A stretch of 10,000 nucleotides of DNA from positions 1 through 10,000 of the forward strand of contig NZ_JAIWNX010000106.1 in NCBI RefSeq assembly GCF_020217185.1. The letters are read 5' to 3'. This stretch comes from Asticcacaulis sp. GTDB taxonomy: Bacteria; Pseudomonadota; Alphaproteobacteria; Caulobacterales; Caulobacteraceae. Below, piece after piece: positions 1 to 7,217 of this stretch (the stretch's first letter is position 1; every line of letters begins with the position of its first letter). Both the position numbers and the translations under genes were made by a program. Under the pieces are notes generated by a model. That model saw only the letters and a program-made list of their open reading frames with translations, searched no databases and was not told where the DNA came from.

Positions 1-456
1 GCCGTCCGGTGCCCAGGTCAGCCAGTCCGGCTTGACGAAGCCTGTGGCGGTCTTGCGGCCCATAATGGTTTCCAGCGACTGTGCCCAGCGCGCCGGGACG
101 ACCACATCGCCGATCTTCAGGGACGGGTCGATGCCCCCGGCTATGCCCGAAAAGACGATGCGCTCGACGTGGAAGCGGTCAATAAGGAGCTGCGTATTCA
201 TCGCCGCATTGACCATCGACATGCTCGACATGGTCAGCACAACGGGCTTGTCCTCCAGCGTGCCGGTGACGAACCTCATGCCGTTGAGGCTGTAGCTTTG
301 GGCGTCTTTAAGTCGCCCGATCAGGGCCTGCCACTCCGGCTCAAAGGCCGAGATGACGCCGATGCGCGGGGTTTTATCCAGATAGGCCGCCGCCTGCGCC
401 GTCATCGTCATCATTACGCTCATCACCATCGCCAGACAGAGGGCCCACACGCGCAT
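1..456 (-). CDS. Exported MTA/SAH nucleosidase-like protein (phosphorylase superfamily), N-terminal part
   Basis: This open frame starts at ATG 456 and runs off the left edge after 152 codons, so only the N-terminal half is visible. The start is supported by a strong ribosome binding site, AGAGGTG, four bases upstream. Residues 1-24 form a signal peptide (MRVWALCLAMVM..., ending AQAAA). The mature part begins RIGVISAFEPEW, which matches the first strand of 5'-methylthioadenosine/S-adenosylhomocysteine nucleosidases. Glu41 falls where E. coli MTAN has catalytic Glu12. Further on, IVFSGIAGGIDP and KIGDVVVPARW are the superfamily's nucleoside-binding glycine loop and the GD(I/V)VV motif. The family cleaves the N-glycosidic bond of adenine nucleosides, normally in the cytoplasm, so an exported form suggests periplasmic nucleoside scavenging or a changed substrate. 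Where the enzyme usually reads SGIGKV it reads SSMSMVNAA, so its specificity is uncertain. It lies 57 bp after the lyase stop on the same strand and could be co-transcribed. Family assignment is firm; the substrate is not. Confidence 0.82.
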   Translation of the reverse strand, partial: MRVWALCLAMVMSVMMTMTAQAAAYLDKTPRIGVISAFEPEWQALIGRLKDAQSYSLNGMRFVTGTLEDKPVVLTMSSMSMVNAAMNTQLLIDRFHVERIVFSGIAGGIDPSLKIGDVVVPARWAQSLETIMGRKTATGFVKPDWLTWAPDG

Positions 457-460
457 ACGT

Positions 461-467
461 CACCTCT
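461..467 (-). promoter_or_regulatory. Ribosome binding site of the exported nucleosidase
   Basis: AGAGGTG on the minus strand, four bases before ATG 456. It fixes the start of the left-edge gene and is one of the best Shine-Dalgarno matches in the window. Confidence 0.75.
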
Positions 468-480
468 TCGCAAATGCGAA
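467..480. repeat. 14-bp inverted repeat before the nucleosidase RBS
   Basis: TTCGCAAATGCGAA is a palindrome with 6-bp arms and a 2-bp centre in the 57-bp gap between the lyase stop and the nucleosidase start, touching the ribosome binding site. With so small a centre it looks more like a protein-binding site than an RNA hairpin. There is no T-tract, so it is not a terminator. Function is unknown. Confidence 0.4.
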
Positions 481-513
481 AGGCTAACGCGGCTTCACGG
501 GAGACGCAAATGA

Positions 514-2433
514 TTACTGCACGTCCAGTTTAATGGCATCGTACATCACCTGACCCGGCGCGGCGCTGCCGGGGGCCTGATCGTCGTCAGCGGCGGCGCT
601 TTCGGCGGCCCGGATCAGGGCCGGGTCAAACACCTGCCCGTCAGCATGGCGAAAAGTCAGGTCATTCTCAGCCTTCAGAAAGGATGCGTCGAAGGTGAAG
701 GTCACGACATTGTAATTCTGATCCTGCACGCCGCCGCGATAGCCAGCCGTGCCGGTCTTGGGCAGGCGGATGGCCCCGATCTCCTGACCGTTCAGCGCCA
801 CGCGCACATCCGTCAACTTAGCGGGTTTTGCCGCGCAGGTTTTTCCCAAAACCGCTTCACACTTTTGGGCCTGCGCGGTGGCCGGTTGCGCCGAGGCGAT
901 GCCGATGGTCAGCGTCCCCTTCCCCGCTTGCGGTGCCGCCTTGAAACGCAGGTGCCAGACCGGGTCCCTCATGTACCAGGACCAGTGCGCGTAGTTCCAG
1001 TCGCGCGCCGCGACGCTGCGCCCGATGGTGTAATCGACATCCTTGGGAAACTGCTGCGGGTAGAGGGTGAACATCTGATAGCCGCGCGCCGCATCGCCAT
1101 TGCGGAACTCCGCCGCCTGACGATCAAACGTCCCCAGTTGCCACAGGGTCTTGCCGTGCGATTCCTTCTGCCAGAAGATCGTGCCCGTGTCCTGCGCGCC
1201 GGCGCGGATGGTCACGGTGCGACCGCTGAGGTCGTGGGGCTGATCCGCCCCGGTGACGCTCAAAGCATAGGTGCCGGGCGCAATGCCTTCGATGCGAAAC
1301 TGCCCGTCGGCATAGACCTCGCCCCAATAATTATAGCCCTTGCCGCTGTCGGCCCAGACAGCACCGGGGTCAGACAGGACGACCCGGCTCTTGCCCGCCG
1401 CCGCCCCGTTCAGGCGTACCTCACCAGTCAGGGTGCCGCGCGTTTGAGCGTATTCGGGGGCGCTGACGAAGGCATAGGGCCACTGCGCCTTTTCGGCCGC
1501 CAGTTGCCGGTCGATATCGAACCACAGACGGCCCGGCGTCGTCGCCTGATTGGCATAGATGAGGAAGGGGCCATAGACCTTGGACCACGCCTCCCCGGCC
1601 TGCACATCCACCGATTTTGCGCCGAAATGCGAGGATTGCAGCACGCGCAGCAACACATCGTCGTGCACGGTCTGACCCTGCTTGATCGGGCCGCCATTGT
1701 GATATTCCGGCGATGGCTCGATCATCCAGAGGCCGCGGCTCTGGCCCGGCTCCACGGACAAGGTGCCATAGGCCGGAACATCCCCCCAATAGACCGAGTT
1801 GAGATATTTCGTCTTCACCGTCCCGTCGGCCAGCCGGAAGGTGGCGTCCATCAGCTTCTGCGTCACCTCGGCGCGCGGAATGCGGATCAGCGTGTTGCGC
1901 GCAATGCTCCAGGCATTGAACACCTGCGGCGAGGTGCGAAAGACAAAGCGCGTCTGCCACAAACGCGCGGCGGGCAAATCGGCCGGGTGGCGGAAGACGA
2001 CATAGGCATAGAGCCCCGGCAGGCCATCCTTCATCACGTAATGGCGCTCGGCCCTGAACGGAAAATGCTCGCTCGGGCCGCTGCTGATCTTCACATCGGC
2101 CAGCGTCGCCGTCGCCGTGACCAGTTCGACAGACGTATCGGCGGAGGACGGGCGGTAATAGCCCTTTTTGGGCGGCGGCGAAGCGGTCGCGCCCAGCGCC
2201 TCGGCATTGGCGTCCCAGTAGAGTTTCTGCCCGCTCTGGATCAACTCGGTTGGCGTGCCGCGCAGGTCCCTGAACGATACCACATCGCCATTGGCGTCGA
2301 TCACCGCTTCGATCAGGCCGTTAGTAAGCGTCAGCCGCCCGTCGGCGCGGGTCGCCGTCACCTCCGCCGCCGCGGGCAAGGCGCCCAGCAGAAGAAGCAC
2401 CGGCAGGACGGTTTTGAGAGCCTTCGATGTCAC
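514..2433 (-). CDS. Secreted rhamnogalacturonan lyase, polysaccharide lyase family 4
   Basis: The 639-residue protein cuts the rhamnose-galacturonate backbone of rhamnogalacturonan I by beta-elimination, outside the cytoplasm. Residues 1-23 are a signal peptide (MTSKALKTVLPVLLLLGALPAAA). Three PL4 domains follow: a beta-sandwich catalytic domain (about 24-330, with ERHYVMKDGLPGLYAY at 129-144 and WMIEPSPEYHNGGPIKQ at 236-252), a fibronectin-III-like domain (about 332-418) and a carbohydrate-binding-like C-terminal domain (about 420-639, starting FWQKESHGKTLWQLGTFDR). Catalytic Lys and His are known for the Aspergillus enzyme, but I cannot place them with certainty without an alignment. I chose GTG 2433 because AGGGAAGA lies four bases upstream and it gives a clean signal peptide; ATGs at 2466 and 2469 lack an RBS and add a polar extension. 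Oddities are a Cys525/Cys533 pair in an apparent insert and an acidic Ala/Asp/Pro stretch at 611-626. It follows the symporter gene after a terminator, so it probably has its own promoter. Confidence 0.9.
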   Translation of the reverse strand: MTSKALKTVLPVLLLLGALPAAAEVTATRADGRLTLTNGLIEAVIDANGDVVSFRDLRGTPTELIQSGQKLYWDANAEALGATASPPPKKGYYRPSSADTSVELVTATATLADVKISSGPSEHFPFRAERHYVMKDGLPGLYAYVVFRHPADLPAARLWQTRFVFRTSPQVFNAWSIARNTLIRIPRAEVTQKLMDATFRLADGTVKTKYLNSVYWGDVPAYGTLSVEPGQSRGLWMIEPSPEYHNGGPIKQGQTVHDDVLLRVLQSSHFGAKSVDVQAGEAWSKVYGPFLIYANQATTPGRLWFDIDRQLAAEKAQWPYAFVSAPEYAQTRGTLTGEVRLNGAAAGKSRVVLSDPGAVWADSGKGYNYWGEVYADGQFRIEGIAPGTYALSVTGADQPHDLSGRTVTIRAGAQDTGTIFWQKESHGKTLWQLGTFDRQAAEFRNGDAARGYQMFTLYPQQFPKDVDYTIGRSVAARDWNYAHWSWYMRDPVWHLRFKAAPQAGKGTLTIGIASAQPATAQAQKCEAVLGKTCAAKPAKLTDVRVALNGQEIGAIRLPKTGTAGYRGGVQDQNYNVVTFTFDASFLKAENDLTFRHADGQVFDPALIRAAESAAADDDQAPGSAAPGQVMYDAIKLDVQ

Positions 2434-2437
2434 GGTA

Positions 2438-2445
2438 TCTTCCCT
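2438..2445 (-). promoter_or_regulatory. Ribosome binding site selecting the GTG start of the lyase
   Basis: AGGGAAGA on the minus strand, four bases before GTG 2433. It decides against the upstream ATG pair at 2464-2469, which has no purine-rich tract in front of it. A GATAAT at 2455-2460 could be the -10 box. If so, the transcript would begin downstream of those ATGs, which also favours GTG. No good -35 box accompanies it, so the promoter part is weak. Confidence 0.6.
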
Positions 2446-2515
2446 GAGGCTGTGATTATCGCTCATCAAACGTCACGAACGCTCAGATTCCGTTGCCGCG
2501 CTATGTGTAAAAACG

Positions 2516-2544
2516 AAAAAGCGCCCCGCAAGCGAGGCGCTTTT
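2516..2544 (-). terminator. Intrinsic terminator after the symporter gene
   Basis: Read on the minus strand, AAAAGCGCCTCG and CGGGGCGCTTTTT form a stem of about 12 pairs (one U-G) around a CTTG tetraloop, followed by a run of five Ts. It begins about 20 bases after the symporter stop codon at 2565. It separates the symporter transcript from the lyase gene, although some readthrough is possible. Confidence 0.88.
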
Positions 2545-2564
2545 CCCGTTGTTTCCGCCTATCC

Positions 2565-4154
2565 CTACCACAGCAACCCATAGAGGGCGACCAGCACGAT
2601 CACCACACCGATCGCCAGTATGTTGAACGCCGTCGAGGTCTTGAAGCTGACCCCTTCCAGCGTCAGGGTCGAGACCGGCTTTTTGTTCGGCACGATCAGC
2701 GATACCAGCACACACAGGGCCAGAGACGCCAGGAAGACATAGCCGACGCGGTCCATGAAGGGCACATCGGGCAGCACGTATTTGGCCACGGTCGAAAGGA
2801 TGACCGAGGCGGCCACGGCAACAAAGGCCCCGGCGGTCGAACAGCGCTTCCAGAACATGCCCAGCGCGAAGATGACCACGATGCCCGGCGTGAAGAAGCC
2901 GGTGAACTCCTGAATGAACTGGAAGGCCTGATCGGTCTTGCCGAGCAGCGGCTGCGCCACGGCCATGGCCACGATCACCGATACCACCGAAGCGATACGG
3001 CCAATCGTCACCAGCTTCTGATCCGGAATGTCCTTTTTCAGGGGGGCCACCACGTCCAGCGTGAAGATGGTCGAGATCGAATTGATCTTCGAGGCCAGCG
3101 AGGCGATGATCGCCGCCACCAGCGCCGCAAAGACGAGCCCCAGAAGGCCGCTGGGCAGAAGCTGCATCATGGCCGGATAGGCGTGGTCGGCCTTTTCGAT
3201 ATTCGGCGCGAGGATCAGGGCCGCGAGGCCCGGAAACACCACGATGACCGGCATCAGCAGCTTGAGATAGGCGGCGAAGGCAATGCCTTTTTGCGCCTCA
3301 TTGAGCGACTTGGCCGCCAGCGCGCGCTGGATGATGTACTGGTTGAAGCCCCAGTAGGAGATGTTCATGATCCACAGACCGCCGACCAGCACGGCGATAC
3401 CGGGCAGGTCCTTATAGAAGGGCGAGTCCTTCGACAGGATCATGTCGAAATGCTCCGGGAAGCGCGTGTAAAGGGTGTGCAGACCGCCCATAACCCCCGC
3501 ATCACCGCCGATCTTCGAGAACGAGATATAGACGATGATCAGGCCACCGAGGATCAGCAGGGCCACCTGAACGATGTCGGTCAGGGCCACGGCCTTCAGC
3601 CCGCCATTGATCTGATAGGCCAGGGCGAAGATGCCGATGGCGACGATGGCATAGATGGGCTCAACGCCGGTCACGCCCGAAATCGCCGTCGCCCCCAGCC
3701 ACAGGATCGAGGTCAGGTTGACAAAAACGTAGAGCACCAGCCAGAAAACGGCCATCAGGTACTTCACGCTGGGGCCGAACCTTTGTTCAAGGAAGCCCGG
3801 CATGGTCATGACGCCGTTCTTGATAAAGACCGGCAGGAAGTATTTCCCGACGATGATCAGGGTGATCGCCGCCATCCACTCATAGGAGGCGATGGCCAGA
3901 CCGATGCGGAAGCCGGACCCTGACATGCCGATAATCTGTTCGGCCGAGATATTGGCGGCGATCAGCGATGCGCCGATGGCCCACCACGGCAACTGATTGC
4001 CGGCGAGGAAGTAGCCCTTTGAGGTCACCGCCTCGCTGGACTTGCGGCGCGACACCACCTGCGCCAGAATGAAGATGCCGACGATATAGGCCAGCAGGAT
4101 ATAGAGATCGACGTCCGCCAGTATGTTGGTGGCGGGCAGGAAACCTGAAAGCAT
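2565..4154 (-). CDS. Sodium/sugar symporter, SSS family (vSGLT-like)
   Basis: The 529-residue inner-membrane protein is built from many hydrophobic helices and resembles the Vibrio sodium/galactose symporter vSGLT along its whole length. It would import a hexose such as galactose or glucose with sodium. Signatures are GYFLAGNQLPWWAIGASLIAANISAEQ (residues 47-73), SYEW with Glu92, WIMNISYWGFNQYIIQR (261-277, Asn264 and Tyr267 at the positions of the vSGLT sugar ligand and gate) and NEAQKG with Lys289. At the second sodium site, ASLASKINS (351-359) has Ala where vSGLT, as I recall it, has the first of two serines; the second serine (Ser352) is kept. I chose ATG 4154 because AGGGGG sits six bases upstream; an earlier ATG at 4208 adds a cysteine-rich, non-homologous extension. 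The gene lies between two terminators, so it is probably transcribed alone. Family is certain; the exact sugar is not. Confidence 0.93.
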   Translation of the reverse strand: MLSGFLPATNILADVDLYILLAYIVGIFILAQVVSRRKSSEAVTSKGYFLAGNQLPWWAIGASLIAANISAEQIIGMSGSGFRIGLAIASYEWMAAITLIIVGKYFLPVFIKNGVMTMPGFLEQRFGPSVKYLMAVFWLVLYVFVNLTSILWLGATAISGVTGVEPIYAIVAIGIFALAYQINGGLKAVALTDIVQVALLILGGLIIVYISFSKIGGDAGVMGGLHTLYTRFPEHFDMILSKDSPFYKDLPGIAVLVGGLWIMNISYWGFNQYIIQRALAAKSLNEAQKGIAFAAYLKLLMPVIVVFPGLAALILAPNIEKADHAYPAMMQLLPSGLLGLVFAALVAAIIASLASKINSISTIFTLDVVAPLKKDIPDQKLVTIGRIASVVSVIVAMAVAQPLLGKTDQAFQFIQEFTGFFTPGIVVIFALGMFWKRCSTAGAFVAVAASVILSTVAKYVLPDVPFMDRVGYVFLASLALCVLVSLIVPNKKPVSTLTLEGVSFKTSTAFNILAIGVVIVLVALYGLLW

Positions 4155-4269
4155 GAATGCCCCCTGAGTGTTTTTTGCGGCGTCTGTTGCGCAGCAATTA
4201 TCACACAATTAATCGAAATTTAGAATTTGGCAATGTGCAATCGTCAGCAAAAGACGATCGGCATGCCTC
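4155..4269 (-). promoter_or_regulatory. AT-rich upstream region of the symporter gene
   Basis: This gap between the GH3 terminator and the symporter start must hold the symporter promoter. The section at about 4190-4235 is clearly AT-rich against its surroundings and contains GATAAT on the minus strand at about 4196-4201, a plausible -10 box, but no recognisable -35 box at the usual distance. No AGCGCT-type operator was found here, so the symporter is not obviously under the same control as the GH3 gene. Confidence 0.35.
4238..4260. repeat. Inverted repeat upstream of the symporter
   Basis: CAATCGTC and GACGATCG face each other across a 7-base A-rich spacer (AGCAAAA), forming an 8-pair stem with one G-T pair. 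It lies just after the GH3 terminator on the minus strand. It could be an mRNA hairpin or a regulator site; no T-run follows it. Confidence 0.4.
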
Positions 4270-4312
4270 AAAAAAAATGCGCGGTGGAGTGAACCCCACC
4301 GCGCATTTTTTT
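4270..4312 (-). terminator. Strong intrinsic terminator after the GH3 gene
   Basis: TGCGCGGTGG (4278-4287) and CCACCGCGCA (4296-4305) are perfect 10-bp arms around an 8-base loop, flanked by eight As on the left and seven Ts on the right. It starts about 18 bases after the GH3 stop on the minus strand. The symmetrical A and T flanks mean it could also stop plus-strand transcription. Confidence 0.95.
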
Positions 4313-4330
4313 CAGTTCTGTCGGCTCGGC

Positions 4331-6922
4331 CTATTTCAGGCAGACCGCATCGCCTTCGTTCGAAGCCAGCTTGACCGCCGTATAGGTCAGTTTCAGCGGC
4401 TTTTCCGAACGCAGCGCAAACGGCATGCCGATCTGGGCCATGTTCTGGCCGATGGCGGCGAAGCAGTTCAGCTTGACCTTCAGCGTATGGAACTGACCGT
4501 CGGCCTTCAGCAGGCTGGCGACATCCATTTCCTGGAAGACGAAGCGGTCACGCCCCAGCGCCAGATGCACCGGACCCGTCGGGGCCGCCTCAAGCTTATA
4601 GGTGATGGAGATGGCCAGTTCGCCGGTCGATTGACGGCTGAGGTCAACCACATCGCTGGCGAAATAGGCCTCGCCCTTGCCCTGCCCCGTAAAGGTCAGC
4701 AGGCGGCCGTTTTCCTGAGCCCCGGCATCGACCGTGGCCTGAGTGACCACGCCCTTCGGCGACTTGATCGTGCCGTGATCGCCCGCCACCGCGCCATCGG
4801 CGTCGGCGAGGTAGAACTTCCACGGCGCGCGCACGCGGCCGGCATTGAAGTAGGTATCGACATTGACGACACCGGCGTCTTTCAGACCGGAGTCTTCGGG
4901 CAGCGGCAGCAGGTCGCCCTTGTCGGCATAGGTCAGGCCGTAGCCATAAGCAAACAGCGGATCATAGCCCGGCGTGTTGAGGTTCAGCGGCTGCTGATTG
5001 GCGAACTTGGGCCAGGAGAAGCTGAGCTTGCCCTTGAAATCGTTGCGCGCCTTGCCCGCCTTGTCGCCGATCAGCACATCGGCCACGCCGCCGCCTTCGC
5101 TGCCCGGCAGGAAGGCCGCCACAAAGGCGTCAGAGGTGTTGATTTCCGGGTTCACCCACATCGGGCGGCCCGACAGGAAGACGGTGACGACCGGAATCCC
5201 GGCGGCCTTCAGCTTTTTGATGAGGGCCAGATCCTTGCGCTCACCCGACTGATAGTCGAGGTTCGGACGGTCGCCCTGGAATTCGGCATAGGGGTCTTCG
5301 CCGATCACCACGATGGCGACGTCCGGCTTCTTGCCCTTGAATGTCCCATCGACCGACAGGGTGGCCTTACCGCCCGACGCCTTGACCGCGTCGTTGATGC
5401 CGCCAAAGATCGACTGACCGTTCGGGAAGTCGGAATTGGCATTGCCCGTGCCCTGCCAGGTGATGGTCCAGCCGCCCGACTGCTTGCCGATATTGTCGGC
5501 CCCGTCACCAGCGACCAGCACGTTCGCCCCACCCTTCACTGGCAGCACCGAGCCATTGTTTTTCAGCAGGACCAGAGACTCACGCACGGCCTGACGCGCC
5601 ACGGCGCGGTTTTCGGCCTTGCCCAGATTTTCCCAGTGACCGGCCATCGGACGATCCTTGGGCGCGCCCAGCGTAAACAGGCCGCCCTTGATCTTGGCGC
5701 GCAGGATGCGCCGCACGGCGTCGTTCAGGCGGTCTTCGGAGATTTCTCCGGACTTCACCTGAGCCAGCGTGTTCTCATAGATGCCCTTCCACGAATCGGG
5801 GGCCATGAACATGTCGATCCCGGCATTGAAGGCCTGCGGGCACGAGGTGGTGGTGCAGCCCGGCACCTGACCCTGCGCGTTCCAGTCGGACACGACGAAG
5901 CCGTTAAAGCCCATGCGGTGTTTCAGCACGTCGGTCAGCAGGTACTTGCTGCCGGTCAGCTTCTCACCGTTCCACGACGAGAAGGAGGCCATGACCGACA
6001 AGGCCCCGGCTTCGATCGACGGCGGGTAGCCGGCATTGTGGATAGTGGCCAGTTCCTCTTCGCTGATCTGGGCGTCGCCCTGATCCTTGCCGTTCAGCGT
6101 GCCGCCGTCGCCGAGGAAGTGCTTGGCCGAAGCCATAATGTGTCCGGGCTTTATGCCCTCATCACCGCCCGTATCGCCTTGCAGGCCTTCGACGACCTTG
6201 CCGGCATAGGCCGCGACATCGGCAGGGTTTTCCGAATACGACTCATAGGCGCGGCCCCAGCGCTTGTCGCGCGATACGGCGACCGTCGGCGCAAAGGTCC
6301 AGTCCACGCCCGCCAGCGACATTTCATAGGCGGTGACGCGGGCGATATCCTTCATCAGTTGCGGGTTGCGCGTGGCCCCCAGACCGACATTGTGCGGGAA
6401 GATGATGGCGCCGACGAGGTTCGAGTGACCGTGCACGGCGTCGATCCCGAACAGCAGCGGAATCTTGCTCTTTGACGGATATTCCAGTGAGGCGCGCCAG
6501 TAGGCGTCGGCCAGATCGAGCCATTGTTGCGGCGTGGCGCGCTCATTGCCGCCGGGGGCCGAGTTGCCACCGGCCAGAATCGAGCCCAGCGGGTATTTTT
6601 TGAGGTCTTCCGGCTTGATGGCCGAAATATCGGCCTGCACGGTCTGACCGACCTTTTCCTCAAGCGTCATATCGGCCATCAGGGCGTCGATCTTCGCTTC
6701 GACATCGGCGTCGATCAGGCCCGCATCCTTCGTCGTCGGCCACACGGGGTTGACCTCAACGGCGGCAGGCGTCGCCACCTCGGCCGGGGTCGCCGCCACG
6801 GGCGTTGGCTCCGCCTTGCCCTTGCTCTCGATAATGGTGACGCAGCCCGAAGTCGCCAGGGCTGTCAGCAAAAGGCCTGCGGACACGCTGGCTTTCAGCG
6901 CGCCCTTCATGGATTTGCGCAT
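4331..6922 (-). CDS. Exported glycoside hydrolase family 3 exo-beta-glucosidase (ExoP-type)
   Basis: The 863-residue enzyme releases glucose from the non-reducing ends of beta-glucans or cello-oligosaccharides. Residues 1-27 form an export signal ending LATSGC. Cys27 could be lipidated, but the lipobox is not ideal (Thr at -3), so cleavage by signal peptidase I is possible. A Pro/Ala-rich linker (36-60) leads into the GH3 barrel (about 75-410) with GIDAVHGHSN (159-168), KHFLGDGG (267-274) and VVSDWN, where Asp346 is the expected nucleophile. The second GH3 domain (about 445-665) carries GEDPYAEFQGD, with Glu547 matching the barley exohydrolase acid/base. Residues about 687-863 resemble the ExoP C-terminal beta-sandwich domain. 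I chose ATG 6922, preceded by a purine-rich RBS (GGAAGAG); the ATG at 7015 overlaps the predicted promoter. The gene lies downstream of a LacI-type operator embedded in its promoter and ends at a strong terminator, so it is probably a single-gene unit induced by sugar. Confidence 0.93.
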   Translation of the reverse strand: MRKSMKGALKASVSAGLLLTALATSGCVTIIESKGKAEPTPVAATPAEVATPAAVEVNPVWPTTKDAGLIDADVEAKIDALMADMTLEEKVGQTVQADISAIKPEDLKKYPLGSILAGGNSAPGGNERATPQQWLDLADAYWRASLEYPSKSKIPLLFGIDAVHGHSNLVGAIIFPHNVGLGATRNPQLMKDIARVTAYEMSLAGVDWTFAPTVAVSRDKRWGRAYESYSENPADVAAYAGKVVEGLQGDTGGDEGIKPGHIMASAKHFLGDGGTLNGKDQGDAQISEEELATIHNAGYPPSIEAGALSVMASFSSWNGEKLTGSKYLLTDVLKHRMGFNGFVVSDWNAQGQVPGCTTTSCPQAFNAGIDMFMAPDSWKGIYENTLAQVKSGEISEDRLNDAVRRILRAKIKGGLFTLGAPKDRPMAGHWENLGKAENRAVARQAVRESLVLLKNNGSVLPVKGGANVLVAGDGADNIGKQSGGWTITWQGTGNANSDFPNGQSIFGGINDAVKASGGKATLSVDGTFKGKKPDVAIVVIGEDPYAEFQGDRPNLDYQSGERKDLALIKKLKAAGIPVVTVFLSGRPMWVNPEINTSDAFVAAFLPGSEGGGVADVLIGDKAGKARNDFKGKLSFSWPKFANQQPLNLNTPGYDPLFAYGYGLTYADKGDLLPLPEDSGLKDAGVVNVDTYFNAGRVRAPWKFYLADADGAVAGDHGTIKSPKGVVTQATVDAGAQENGRLLTFTGQGKGEAYFASDVVDLSRQSTGELAISITYKLEAAPTGPVHLALGRDRFVFQEMDVASLLKADGQFHTLKVKLNCFAAIGQNMAQIGMPFALRSEKPLKLTYTAVKLASNEGDAVCLK

Positions 6923-7015
6923 GTCTTCTCTTCCTTCTTCCCGCGGCGTTTCGTTTGCCGGTCTTATTTGTATATCGGGCCCGAAAGCGCGCAACCGCCG
7001 CTTTGAGCGCCCCAC

Positions 7016-7044
7016 TTAATGACAGCGCTATCAGAGAGCGTCAA
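7016..7044 (-). promoter_or_regulatory. Probable sigma-70 promoter of the GH3 gene
   Basis: On the minus strand TTGACG (7039-7044) is followed after 17 bases by CATTAA (7016-7021). The -35 box matches consensus at five of six positions; the -10 box is moderate. Transcription would start near 7009, giving an 87-base leader before ATG 6922. The 14-bp operator at 7020-7033 fills most of the spacer, the usual place for a LacI-type repressor to exclude RNA polymerase. Confidence 0.6.
7020..7033. promoter_or_regulatory. LacI-family operator O1 in the GH3 promoter
   Basis: TGACAGCGCTATCA is a 14-bp palindrome with one mismatched pair and the central CG typical of LacI-family operators. It differs at one base from the perfect copy at 7219-7232. 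Its place between the -35 and -10 boxes predicts repression of the GH3 gene. The LacI-family protein encoded 447 bp away is the simplest candidate to bind it; that link is inferred. Confidence 0.75.
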
Positions 7045-7079
7045 GCCGCGAGACAGGGCGAAAGGCGCGCTAAGCGTCT

Positions 7080-7098
7080 GTGAAAACGATTTTCTCAC
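7080..7098. promoter_or_regulatory. Imperfect palindrome, possible further regulator site
   Basis: GTGAAAACGATTTTCTCAC has matching outer arms (GTGA/TCAC) and an AAAACGATTTT centre like LacI-family sites of the GAAAACG type. Several inner pairs do not match, so this is only a candidate. It lies about 40-60 bp upstream of the GH3 -35 box. Confidence 0.25.
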
Positions 7099-7217
7099 CT
7101 CCCCCGTCAAAAACCGCCACACCTTTAAATCATTGACGCACCGCGGGTTTTCTCATGATTTTTCACGCCTGCGCCGAAATTTCGCAGCCCTTATCGCCAT
7201 CTTCGTCAAAAACACGC

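Noticed and set aside
646..2583. A 645-codon open frame on the plus strand across the lyase gene
   Set aside because: It is antisense to the PL4 lyase, has an Arg-rich composition and no recognisable motif, and runs through the terminator at 2516-2544.
4157..6475. A 772-codon open frame on the plus strand across the GH3 gene
   Set aside because: It lies wholly antisense to a clear GH3 enzyme. Its translation is rich in Arg, His, Gln and Asp with no domain pattern, as expected from the complement of a high-GC gene.
6923..7015. A longer GH3 start at ATG 7015
   Set aside because: It would put the start codon beside the predicted -10 box, lacks an RBS and adds an Arg-rich segment before the signal peptide.
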